Of a DNA stretch of 9,681 bases, positions 1 through 6,333 are shown piece by piece. Location: contig CAYGSU010000102.1 in assembly GCA_964352715.1 (NCBI GenBank), positions 1 to 9,681 of the forward strand, read 5' to 3'. The translations under genes and the position numbers were made by a program. Numbering within the stretch: the stretch's first letter is position 1; each line of letters begins with the position of its first letter. The notes under the pieces are model-generated. The model ran no database searches, had not been told where the DNA came from, and was given only the letters and a program-made list of their open reading frames with translations. The DNA is from JAVKBW01 sp964352715 (lineage in GTDB: Bacteria > Pseudomonadota > Alphaproteobacteria > UBA8366 > Aestuariispiraceae).

Positions 1-26
1 GGGAACCGCAACAACCGGAGCCCCTG

Positions 27-1373
27 ATGACCCGCCAGACCCCGCCGCGCACCCTGCCGAAACTGACCCGCCATCTGGTCGGCCTGATCCGCCAGAGGCT
101 GTGGCTGCAGGTCGTCATCGGCATGTTCGCCGGCGTCGGTTTCGGCGTGCTGGTCGGCCCGACTGCCGGCTATGTGCAGGCGGAAACCAGCGCGCTGATC
201 GGCAACTGGGTTTCGCTGCCCGGCAAGCTGTTTCTGATCGCCATCCAGTTCGTCGTGGTGCCGCTGGTCGTTGCATCGGTGATCCGTGGCATCGCGGCGG
301 GGGATGGTACGGGCAATCTCGGCAAGATGGGTTCGCGCACGGTTCTGTTCTTTCTCGGCACCACCCTGATCGCCGTGATGTTCGGCCTGCTGGCCGCGAA
401 CATCATCCAGCCGGGCCGTTACATCGACCGGGCGGCGGTGGATTCCGCGCTGGTTGAAAAAGGCCCGGTGGCGGTCGGCGCGGCCCCGCAGGCGCCGACG
501 CCGGGCGAGATACCGGAACTGATCGTCAGCCTGTTCCCGAAAGACCCGCTGAGCACCTTCGTCAGCGGCAACATGCTGCAGATCGTCATCGCGGCGGCGA
601 TTATCGGCATCGCGATGGTGACAACGCCGACGGAACAGCGCCGGCCGCTGCTGGACCTGATGGGGTCGGTGCAGGCGGCCTGCATGGTGATTGTCGGCTG
701 GGTGATGCGGTTCGCGCCGCTCGCCGTGTTCGGCCTGCTGGCGCATATCACCTCGCGGGTCGGCCTGTCGGCCCTGCTCGGCACCGGCATGTATGTCGTT
801 ACGGTTCTGGTCGGGCTCATGTGCCTGCAGATTACCTATCTGCTGATCGCGAAACTGTTCGGCAGACAATCGATCCGCGCCTTCATCACCAGCACGCGCG
901 ACGTGATGCTGCTGGCCTTTTCGACCTCCAGCTCCGCCGCCGTCATGCCGCTGACCCTGACGACGGTGGAAAAGGAACTGAAAATCAAACCCGCCGTCAC
1001 CCGCTTTGTCGTGCCGCTGGGCACCACGATCAACATGGGTGGCACGGCCCTGTATCAGGGCGTCGCGGCGGTTTTTCTGGCCCAGGTCTTCGGCGTCGAT
1101 CTCGGCATTCCCGGCATGCTGCTGATCACGGTGATGGCGACGGGGGCTGCGATCGGTTCGCCCGGCACGCCCGGCGTCGGAATCGTCATTCTGGCGACCA
1201 TCCTGACCAGCGTCGGCATCCCGGCCGGCGGCATCGCGATCATTCTCGGTGTTGACCGGATGCTGGACATGGTGCGCACCGTGGTGAACGTCACCGGCGA
1301 CATGGTCGCCTGCGTCGTCGTTGACCGGTTGATGGAGGAAGAATCCGTATCAGAGACGGTGGAGAGGGTATAA
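27..1373 (+). CDS. Dicarboxylate/amino acid:cation symporter (DAACS, SLC1 fold)
   Basis: A 448-residue inner-membrane secondary transporter of the GltP/DctA/GltPh family, expected to import an acidic amino acid or C4-dicarboxylate with Na+ or H+. Hydrophobic segments run almost throughout. Visible landmarks are the serine-rich HP1 tip (STSSSAAV, residues 299-306), the TM7 motif NMGGTALY (336-343), the HP2 loop rich in Gly/Pro (GSPGTPGVG), and the TM8 signature in which D410, D414, R417, N421 and D425 match GltPh D390, D394, R397, N401 and D405. The conserved Arg and Asp in TM8 favour an acidic amino acid substrate, by family knowledge. The oddity is Gly338 where the family usually has Asp (NMDGT), a residue linked to a sodium site in GltPh. 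The ATG at 27 is chosen because GGAG lies at 17-20, 6 nt upstream. The ABC ATPase gene follows after 10 nt, so co-transcription is likely. Family is sure; substrate is not. Confidence 0.93.
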   Translation: MTRQTPPRTLPKLTRHLVGLIRQRLWLQVVIGMFAGVGFGVLVGPTAGYVQAETSALIGNWVSLPGKLFLIAIQFVVVPLVVASVIRGIAAGDGTGNLGKMGSRTVLFFLGTTLIAVMFGLLAANIIQPGRYIDRAAVDSALVEKGPVAVGAAPQAPTPGEIPELIVSLFPKDPLSTFVSGNMLQIVIAAAIIGIAMVTTPTEQRRPLLDLMGSVQAACMVIVGWVMRFAPLAVFGLLAHITSRVGLSALLGTGMYVVTVLVGLMCLQITYLLIAKLFGRQSIRAFITSTRDVMLLAFSTSSSAAVMPLTLTTVEKELKIKPAVTRFVVPLGTTINMGGTALYQGVAAVFLAQVFGVDLGIPGMLLITVMATGAAIGSPGTPGVGIVILATILTSVGIPAGGIAIILGVDRMLDMVRTVVNVTGDMVACVVVDRLMEEESVSETVERV

Positions 1374-1383
1374 CCTCATTGCC

Positions 1384-1845
1384 ATGAGTCTTTCGGTTTC
1401 CAATCTGGAAAGACCTGCTCTCGGACCGATATCGCTGTCGGTCGCGGCGGGGGCGTGCCTTGCCGTGCGCGGCCCGTCGGGGGCGGGCAAGTCGCTGCTG
1501 ATGCGGGCGATCGCGGATCTCGATCCAGCAACGGGCAGGGTGGAACTTGATGGTCGCGCCCGCGAAAACTGGTCCGCGCCGGACTGGCGGCGGCAGGTCG
1601 CCTATGTGCCGGCGGAAGCGGGCTGGTGGGCGCCNNNNNNNNNNNNNNNNNNNNNNNNNNNNNNNNNNNNNNNNNNNNNNNNNNNNNNNNNNNNNNNNNN
1701 NNNNNNNNNNNNNNNNNNNNNNNNNNNNNNNNNNCGGCAGATGGCGTCGGGCATGGGCTTGGTGCTGGTGACACATTCTTCGGAACAGGAAGATCGTCTG
1801 GCGACATCGAGGCTGGAACTCGACGGCGGGAAGATGAAGCCGTGA
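1384..1845 (+). CDS. FetA/YbbL-like ABC transporter ATP-binding protein (interrupted by N gap)
   Basis: The cytoplasmic ATPase of a two-component ABC transporter, paired with the permease that overlaps its stop codon. The Walker A motif GPSGAGKS is at residues 30-37. The sequence around residues 73-83 (AYVPAEAGWWA) is where the Q-loop region of FetA-like ATPases begins. After the gap, VLVTH gives the H-loop histidine at residue 131. The ABC signature, Walker B and D-loop are not visible because 100 N bases (1635-1734) cover them. As written the product is 153 residues, against about 225 for E. coli FetA, so the true gap should be roughly 150 bases longer than drawn. The frame on both sides agrees, but this may be chance. 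No strong ribosome site precedes the ATG, and coupling to the symporter stop 10 nt upstream is plausible. The role in iron export or tolerance is inferred from FetAB. Confidence 0.85.
   Translation: MSLSVSNLERPALGPISLSVAAGACLAVRGPSGAGKSLLMRAIADLDPATGRVELDGRARENWSAPDWRRQVAYVPAEAGWWAXXXXXXXXXXXXXXXXXXXXXXXXXXXXXXXXXXRQMASGMGLVLVTHSSEQEDRLATSRLELDGGKMKP
1635..1734. other. Assembly gap of 100 N
   Basis: Exactly 100 undetermined bases inside the ABC ATPase gene. A round 100 is a usual placeholder for a gap of unknown length. From the spacing of conserved motifs in FetA (about 110 residues from the Tyr before the Q-loop to the H-loop His, against 57 here), the real missing sequence is probably near 250-270 bases. 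This is an estimate from remembered family spacing. Confidence 0.97.
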
Positions 1846-2639
1846 GCGATTTCATTTCCCTGTCCTATGCCGATCTGGCGATCGGGTCGGTGCTGCTGTT
1901 GCTGAATGCCGGGCTGTCGTTGCGCCTGCAACTGGGGCTGGAAAAGGACATCATCATCGCCGCCCTGCGGATGACGGTGCAATTGATGCTGGTCGGCCTT
2001 GTCCTGAAGCTTCTGTTTGCGACGACCAATCCCTGGCTGACGCTGCTGGCGATGCTGATCATGGGGGCATTCGCAAGTCGCGAGATCATGGCGCGGCAGC
2101 GCACCAGGTTCACCGGCTGGTGGCGCGTCGGTCTGGGGTCCACAACGATGATGATCGCCGGCATGCTGGTGATCGTGCTGGCGCTGACGGTTCAGGTGCA
2201 GCCCGACCCGTGGTACGACCCGCGCTACGCCATTCCGATGTTCGGGATGATCCTGGGCAACACGATGACCGGCGTCAGTCTTGGCCTGAACACATTGACG
2301 ACCGGTGCCGTGCGCAGTCGCAAGGCGGTGGAAGGTGCGCTGCTGCTGGGGTGCACGCGATGGGTGGCGTTTCGCCCGGTGACGCGGGAAGCGCTGGTCA
2401 GCGGCATGATGCCGATCATCAACCAGATGTCCGCAGCGGGTGTTGTGTCGCTGCCGGGCATGATGACCGGTCAGATTCTTGCCGGCGTCGATCCGACCGA
2501 GGCGGTGAAATACCAGTTGCTGATCATGTTCCTGATCGCCGGGTCCACCGGGTCCGGCGTGTTGATGGCGGTCATCGGTGGCGTCTGGCGGTTGAGCGAC
2601 GACCGCCACCGGCTGCGCCTTGACCGGTTGCAGCGCTGA
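1842..2639 (+). CDS. FetB/YbbM-like (UPF0014) ABC transporter permease
   Basis: A 265-residue polytopic inner-membrane protein, close in length to E. coli FetB (about 259). With the ATPase just upstream it should form a FetAB-type transporter, which in E. coli has been linked to iron export and peroxide resistance. Family landmarks are LEKDI near residue 33, MFGMILGNTMTGVSLGLN in the middle, and the strongly conserved segment VVSLPGMMTGQILAGVDP, with LPGMM at residues 204-208, followed by EAVKYQLL. I count about six or seven hydrophobic stretches. The GTG start at 1842 overlaps the ATPase TGA by three bases (GTGA). This gives a FetB-sized N-terminus and implies translational coupling; the open frame runs further upstream only into the gap. 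It ends 3 nt before the convergent LysR stop. The metal substrate is inferred from the family, not from the sequence. Confidence 0.92.
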   Translation: MSDFISLSYADLAIGSVLLLLNAGLSLRLQLGLEKDIIIAALRMTVQLMLVGLVLKLLFATTNPWLTLLAMLIMGAFASREIMARQRTRFTGWWRVGLGSTTMMIAGMLVIVLALTVQVQPDPWYDPRYAIPMFGMILGNTMTGVSLGLNTLTTGAVRSRKAVEGALLLGCTRWVAFRPVTREALVSGMMPIINQMSAAGVVSLPGMMTGQILAGVDPTEAVKYQLLIMFLIAGSTGSGVLMAVIGGVWRLSDDRHRLRLDRLQR

Positions 2640-2642
2640 TCT

Positions 2643-3575
2643 TCAGGCCTGTTCGTCTGCCACCGGAAGCCGCCCGGCTTCTTCCAGCGCCCAGTTGCGG
2701 AAGGCGGCGACGCGGGGAATCTGCAGCGCGCTTTCCGGATAGACCAGAAACGGCTTGAAGGCCGACTTGATGGACAGATCGTCGGAGAACGGCCGCACCA
2801 GCCGACCGTTTTCAATGTCCCTCCCGGCCAGCGCGACAGACGTCAGCGCCACGCCCAGCCCGTCCAGTACCGCCTGAATCGCCAGGCTGTCAGCCGAGAA
2901 AGTAAGGCCGCGGGTCGGGTCGACATCCTTTACACCGGCGGCTTCCAGCCACATTCGCCAGGTCGGCGTTTCATCGGGCTCATTGCGCCAGTCGAGATGG
3001 ATCAGGGTGTGATGTTTCAGGTCGTTGGGGTGCCTCAGCGGGTGGTCGCCCTGCAACAGGGCAGGGCTGCAAACCGGGAAACTGGTCACATCATAGAGCG
3101 GCTCGGCGACAAGCCCGGGATAGTTTCCGCGCCCGTAACGGATCGCCATGTCGATGCCATCTCGGGTCAGGTCCGCAAGCCGGTCCGTTGCATCGATACG
3201 GATATCGATGTCGGGATGGCGCGAGCGGAAAGCTTCCAGCCGGGGCAGCAACCAGCGCTGGCCCATGGACGGGCTGGTGCTGATCGTCAGCGTCGCCTCG
3301 TCCGACTGCCGGTGCAGCCGCTCGTTTGCCTGATGCAGCTTGTCGAATGCATCACGCACCAGCGGTAAAACGGCCTGCGCTGATTCCGTGATGATCAGCG
3401 TCCGCGTCGTGCGGCGAAACAAAGACATGCCGTAGAACTCTTCAAGCTGCCTGATCTGCTGACTGATCGCGCCTGGCGTGACGTTAAGTTCATCCGCCGC
3501 CCTGGTGAAACTCAACAGGCGGGCGGCGGCCTCGAAAGCGCGCAGGGCATTCAGCGGGGGCATAAGATCAGGCAT
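2643..3575 (-). CDS. GcvA-type LysR family transcriptional regulator
   Basis: A 310-residue LysR regulator. The N-terminal winged helix-turn-helix spans about residues 8-67 (PPLNALRAFEAAARLLSFTRAADEL, recognition helix around TPGAISQQIRQLE), which is the hallmark opening of the GcvA subgroup. The C-terminal effector-binding domain includes YGRGNYPGL at 147-155 and the GcvA-like LVRPF near the end. It lies divergent from the oxygenase gene at 3727 with a 151-nt shared gap, the classic arrangement for a LysR protein controlling its neighbour. Upstream of ATG 3575 is a strong promoter whose -10 box ends only 5 nt before the start and there is no Shine-Dalgarno, so the mRNA may be leaderless. ATG 3563 (residue 5) is an alternative start. 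The effector is unknown; glycine-cleavage control should not be assumed from the subgroup name. Confidence 0.93.
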   Translation of the reverse strand: MPDLMPPLNALRAFEAAARLLSFTRAADELNVTPGAISQQIRQLEEFYGMSLFRRTTRTLIITESAQAVLPLVRDAFDKLHQANERLHRQSDEATLTISTSPSMGQRWLLPRLEAFRSRHPDIDIRIDATDRLADLTRDGIDMAIRYGRGNYPGLVAEPLYDVTSFPVCSPALLQGDHPLRHPNDLKHHTLIHLDWRNEPDETPTWRMWLEAAGVKDVDPTRGLTFSADSLAIQAVLDGLGVALTSVALAGRDIENGRLVRPFSDDLSIKSAFKPFLVYPESALQIPRVAAFRNWALEEAGRLPVADEQA

Positions 3576-3580
3576 GTTTT

Positions 3581-3610
3581 ATTATATAGTTTAACTAATT
3601 AATTTGGCAA
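3581..3610 (-). promoter_or_regulatory. Sigma-70-type promoter of the LysR gene, apparently leaderless
   Basis: Reading the minus strand, TTGCCA (3610-3605) is a 5/6 match to the -35 consensus and TATAAT (3586-3581) a perfect -10, with an 18-bp spacer. The transcript should start about 6-8 nt past the -10, which falls on or next to the ATG at 3575. Confidence 0.72.
3587..3597. promoter_or_regulatory. Palindrome in the LysR promoter spacer (candidate operator)
   Basis: TAGTT-T-AACTA is a perfect 11-bp inverted repeat that lies between the -10 and -35 boxes of the regulator promoter. It starts with T and ends with A, as LysR boxes do, though at 11 bp it is slightly shorter than the usual T-N11-A of 13 bp. 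Autorepression by the LysR protein would fit. The region is AT-rich, so chance is possible. Confidence 0.35.
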
Positions 3611-3632
3611 GAAACAATCGCTTCTTATTTCA
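3604..3632 (+). promoter_or_regulatory. Possible promoter of the oxygenase gene
   Basis: TTGGCA at 3604-3609 is a 5/6 match to a -35 box and overlaps the divergent TTGCCA on the other strand. The best -10 at usual spacing is poor (TATTTC at 3626-3631, 16-bp spacer), as expected for an activator-dependent promoter. A transcript from here would have a leader of about 90 nt. Confidence 0.3.
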
Positions 3633-3713
3633 GGAAAAATGACGAAATATATGAGCATGAACGTCGCAAGCCGCAGTTTCAGTTTTGCGAATTATTGAAC
3701 AATTAAGAAAGAT

Positions 3714-3719
3714 AAGGAG
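3714..3719 (+). promoter_or_regulatory. Ribosome binding site AAGGAG that fixes the oxygenase start
   Basis: AAGGAG lies 7 nt before ATG 3727 but only 1 nt before ATG 3721, so it favours 3727. The frame is open back to a TTG at 3685, but nothing supports initiation there. Confidence 0.8.
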
Positions 3720-3726
3720 TATGGAA

Positions 3727-4527
3727 ATGTCAGACAATATCAATGCCTCATTGAACTTTATCGGCGCGGATGTCACCAACCCGATCGTGCATGTCAAGGA
3801 CTACGGGCTCGAACCGGTACGGAACTACGGATACGACGCCCACAAGGTTATCATCGAAAACGGCCGCCAGCTGAAGCCGCAGCCGGCGCTCGACCGGGAA
3901 GGTTTCGAGTTGCTGGTCGCGCCGACCATCCTGCGCAACTTCAATGACGATGAAACGATTGAGCGGGTCTATTATTCCCGCATCGAACGGCTGATCAAAC
4001 AGCATACAGGCGCATCGAAGGTTGTCGTATTCGACAGGACGGTGCGGACCGACGAACTTCGTCATGCAGTCCGGTCGCCGGTGCTGCATACCCACAACGA
4101 CTATACCGAACTGTCGGCGCCGAAGCGGGTGATCGACCTGCTGGGTGAGGAGGAAGGTTACCGGCGGCTTGAGCAACGGTTCGCGCAGATCAATGTCTGG
4201 CGACCGATTGAAAGACCGGTTCAGGCGACGCCATTGGCCTTTGCCGACGCCCGAACCGTCAGCCGGAATAGCCTGGTGCCGACGGTGCTGGACTACGGCA
4301 ACCGCAAGGGCGAGGTATATGAGCTTCGCTATGATCCGTGGACCCGCTGGATCACCTTCCCGAATATGACGCCGGATGAGGTGGTGCTGATCAAGGGTTT
4401 CGACAGTGCGCAGGATTCGCGCGCAAAACTGTCGCCGCACACGGCCTTTATCGACCCGGCGACATCGGCCAATGCGCCACCGCGGAAAAGCATCGAAGTG
4501 CGCACCTTCGCTTTCTTCGATAACTGA
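3727..4527 (+). CDS. CmcJ/NvfI/AsaB-like putative non-haem iron oxidoreductase
   Basis: A 266-residue soluble protein that I recognise as the family of CmcJ (cephalosporin 7-alpha-methoxylase partner) and the fungal AsaB/NvfI oxygenases. Members studied in fungi act on secondary metabolites, and NvfI is an Fe(II)/2-oxoglutarate-type enzyme. A candidate iron-binding H-x-D is in HNDYT (H123, D125), with a distal His in SPHTAF (H238) and downstream Arg/Glu. Other family blocks are RNYGYDAHKV near residue 32 and TRWITFPNMTPDEVVLIKGFDS before H238. There is no signal peptide. The start is set by AAGGAG 7 nt upstream. It is a single-gene unit, with the LysR gene divergent on one side and a strong terminator 25 nt after the stop. 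No biosynthetic partner genes are nearby, so the substrate is unknown. A catabolic or detoxifying role is as likely as a biosynthetic one. Confidence 0.8.
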   Translation: MSDNINASLNFIGADVTNPIVHVKDYGLEPVRNYGYDAHKVIIENGRQLKPQPALDREGFELLVAPTILRNFNDDETIERVYYSRIERLIKQHTGASKVVVFDRTVRTDELRHAVRSPVLHTHNDYTELSAPKRVIDLLGEEEGYRRLEQRFAQINVWRPIERPVQATPLAFADARTVSRNSLVPTVLDYGNRKGEVYELRYDPWTRWITFPNMTPDEVVLIKGFDSAQDSRAKLSPHTAFIDPATSANAPPRKSIEVRTFAFFDN

Positions 4528-4552
4528 CGGTTTTTCCGTTCCCTGAGCCTCA

Positions 4553-4589
4553 ACGCCCTTTCCCTTAGCCGGGAAGGGGCGTCTTTTTT
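4553..4589 (+). terminator. Intrinsic terminator after the oxygenase gene
   Basis: A 12-bp stem pairs ACGCCCTTTCCC (4553-4564) with GGGAAGGGGCGT (4571-4582), with one U-G wobble. The loop is 6 nt, followed by CTTTTTT (4583-4589). Together with the hicA-like leader this accounts for most of the 149-nt gap 4528-4676. Confidence 0.93.
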
Positions 4590-4676
4590 GGCTATTGCCT
4601 GATCTGTATCAAGGCGTGGTGTTTTCGTATCGGCGACTGTCGGGCAACCGTCAACGTTTCACAGGAACAACCGATC

Positions 4677-4943
4677 ATGAACCACCATCACCGCAAGATC
4701 CTTCATTCCCTGTTCGCCCATCCGGTCAACGCCAATATCGCCATGAAGGACGTGGAAAGCGTTTTCACCGAACTGGGTGCGGATATCGACACGGCCCATT
4801 CCGGGAAAATCCATGTGGTGCTGAAGGGTCATAGCGCAAACTTTTCCCATGCCGGTCACAGCCTGCCGAAACAGGAAGTGCAGCAGGTAAGAAAGTTCAT
4901 CGAGCTGGCCGGCATCGACCCGCAAAAGGACTATCCTCTCTAA
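4677..4943 (+). CDS. Stand-alone HicA-like small protein
   Basis: An 88-residue protein resembling the HicA family (dsRBD-like mRNA-interferase fold). This form is often found alone in proteobacteria and is annotated as a HicA family toxin. The pattern is an N-terminal helix (RKILHSLF), then KDVESVFTELGAD, a short strand pair (SGKIHVVLKG, H46), a His-rich loop, and a C-terminal helix (EVQQVRKFIELAGI). The canonical G-S-H around the catalytic His of HicA is not present as such; H46 in GKIH is the nearest candidate. Ten of 88 residues are His. A weak AGGA at 4663-4666 precedes the ATG by 10 nt. No HicB-like antitoxin lies on either side: the previous gene ends at a terminator and the next is a DUF2254 membrane gene. 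RNA cleavage and toxicity are therefore doubtful, and a housekeeping RNA-binding role is possible. Confidence 0.72.
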   Translation: MNHHHRKILHSLFAHPVNANIAMKDVESVFTELGADIDTAHSGKIHVVLKGHSANFSHAGHSLPKQEVQQVRKFIELAGIDPQKDYPL

Positions 4944-4988
4944 CCGAACGCATTCACGGTTGGCACGCCGTTCTTGCTTTTGCCGCCG

Positions 4989-5009
4989 CAGCTACCGACA
5001 TTGTAGCTG
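4989..5009. promoter_or_regulatory. Perfect inverted repeat in the leader of the DUF2254 gene
   Basis: CAGCTAC (4989-4995) and GTAGCTG (5003-5009) form a 7-7-7 inverted repeat that ends 3 nt before the GGAGG ribosome site at 5013-5017. No T-tract follows, so it is not an intrinsic terminator. It could be a repressor operator or an RNA hairpin modulating ribosome access. Confidence 0.5.
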
Positions 5010-5012
5010 GAC

Positions 5013-5017
5013 GGAGG
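5013..5017 (+). promoter_or_regulatory. Ribosome binding site GGAGG selecting the GTG start at 5024
   Basis: GGAGG is 6 nt upstream of GTG 5024. An ATG at 5022 overlaps it but is in another frame, so GTG is the true start of the DUF2254 gene. Confidence 0.8.
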
Positions 5018-5023
5018 GGCGAT

Positions 5024-6322
5024 GTGCTCGACAACGCGATAACAGTGGCGATACGGAAACTGGTGCGGGGATTCCTGCTGCTGCCGGTCGTGCTGGCTGT
5101 TGCGGGCATGTTGCTGGCCGGCGTTGTCGTCTGGCTCGACAGAACCGCACCGGTGCAGGATTTCATCAGCGAGTTTTCGTTCTTCAACATTAACGAAGCC
5201 GGTGCGCGGGCGGTGCTGAGTACGATTGCCGGCGCGATGATGACCGTTATCAGCCTTGTCTATTCGCTGACGCTGATCGTTTTTACACTGGCGGCATCGA
5301 ATATCGGCCCGCGTGTGCTGGAAACCTTCACCGATAATCGCATCAACCAGACGACGGTCGGGTTTCTCGGCGCAACCTTCCTGTACTCGCTGTTTGTGTT
5401 GTATGTCGTCGGCGATAATGAGGTGCCGAAGCTATCGGTGGCGGTTGCCATCGTCATGGTGACGGTCAGCTTCTTCTGGGTTGTGTATTTCGTACACGAC
5501 ACGGCCAGACGGATCATGGTCGACAACGAAATCGCCCGCACGCAACATGCGCTGAGACAGTCCATTGACCGTCTCCTTGAAGAAGAGCCGCGGGAAAAGG
5601 ATGACGACAGCAGGGCCATTCCCGATGGCACACCCACCTCTGTCACGTCGGTCAAATCCGGCTATGTCACCGCCATCTATGCCGAATCCCTGACTTCTCT
5701 CGCGAAGGAACATGATATTTTCGTGCGGGTCGTCACCCCGCCCGGCACCTTTGTCGTCAACGGCGGGCCGATCGCGAAGATATACGGCGAGCCTGATGAT
5801 GCGGCCGACGCGAAAATCCGCGAGGCAATTGTCATCGGCGATGCTCGCGCGCCGGAAGGCGATATCCGCTTCAACATCCATCTGATGGTGGAAATTGCCT
5901 TGCGCGCGTTATCGAGCGGCCTGAATGACGCCTATACGGCGATCAGCGCCATCGATCACCTGTCGGCATCGCTTGCCCGGATCCTGCAGCGCGGGGCGCC
6001 ATCGTCGCTATACTACGACAAGGAGGAAACGCCGCGCGTCTGGCTCGACCTGATCGAGGTGAAGGATATTGTCGGCACCGCCCTGCACCCGCTGCGGCGT
6101 GCGGCACAGGGTAATATGCTGGTTTCGCTGCGGCTGACGGACGCCATCGGCCGGATGAGCGGGGTGACCCGGATGGAACATGCTTCAGTGCTGCGGTTTC
6201 ATCTGCGGCTGATCGCCTATGACGCAAAGCAGGCCGTTCGCAATCCGGACGACCGCAGCGAACTGGCCAGTGTAATAGCGAATGCCCGGCGAATTCTGAC
6301 GGAACGTCGGCAGAGCGACTAA
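5024..6322 (+). CDS. DUF2254 (COG4325-type) integral membrane protein
   Basis: A 432-residue predicted inner-membrane protein of the DUF2254 family, whose function is not known. Four transmembrane segments lie in the first third, at about residues 14-38, 62-90, 108-127 and 133-158. A long soluble C-terminal part follows. The family-typical block in it reads ALSSGLNDAYTAISAIDHL (S298, G299, N301, D302), where many relatives have Pro at the position of S298. An acidic stretch (EEEPREKDDDS) around residue 190 links the membrane and soluble parts. The start is GTG, with GGAGG 6 nt upstream. The fumC ATG follows the stop by 11 nt, so the two are very probably co-transcribed. A perfect 7-bp inverted repeat sits in its leader. 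The large soluble domain could sense or gate, but I see no catalytic motif. Confidence 0.88.
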   Translation: MLDNAITVAIRKLVRGFLLLPVVLAVAGMLLAGVVVWLDRTAPVQDFISEFSFFNINEAGARAVLSTIAGAMMTVISLVYSLTLIVFTLAASNIGPRVLETFTDNRINQTTVGFLGATFLYSLFVLYVVGDNEVPKLSVAVAIVMVTVSFFWVVYFVHDTARRIMVDNEIARTQHALRQSIDRLLEEEPREKDDDSRAIPDGTPTSVTSVKSGYVTAIYAESLTSLAKEHDIFVRVVTPPGTFVVNGGPIAKIYGEPDDAADAKIREAIVIGDARAPEGDIRFNIHLMVEIALRALSSGLNDAYTAISAIDHLSASLARILQRGAPSSLYYDKEETPRVWLDLIEVKDIVGTALHPLRRAAQGNMLVSLRLTDAIGRMSGVTRMEHASVLRFHLRLIAYDAKQAVRNPDDRSELASVIANARRILTERRQSD

Positions 6323-6333
6323 GGGGTAGGGAC

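Noticed and set aside
1602..2609. 335-codon minus-strand frame opposite the FetB-like gene
   Set aside because: It runs through the N gap, is rich in Gln, His and Arg as antisense frames often are, and opposes a clear family match.
2630..2660. Terminator between the convergent FetB-like and LysR genes
   Set aside because: Only an 8-bp palindrome CAGCGCTG and a 4-bp stem are present, with no T-tract. The genes are 3 nt apart.
3685..3726. Longer start (TTG 3685 or ATG 3721) for the oxygenase
   Set aside because: AAGGAG at 3714-3719 is correctly spaced only for ATG 3727.
4942..4961. AACCG/CGGTT hairpin after the HicA-like gene as a terminator
   Set aside because: It has only a 5-bp stem, a 10-nt loop and no T-tract directly after it.
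4960..4980. Sigma-54-like promoter (TTGGCACG ... TTGCTTT) before the DUF2254 gene
   Set aside because: The GG and GC elements are 12 bases apart, but sigma-54 promoters need 10. The sequences match well, but the spacing is normally strict.
4677..5023. Complete HicAB toxin-antitoxin module
   Set aside because: No HicB-like frame exists on either side; the 80 nt after the gene lead straight into the DUF2254 gene.
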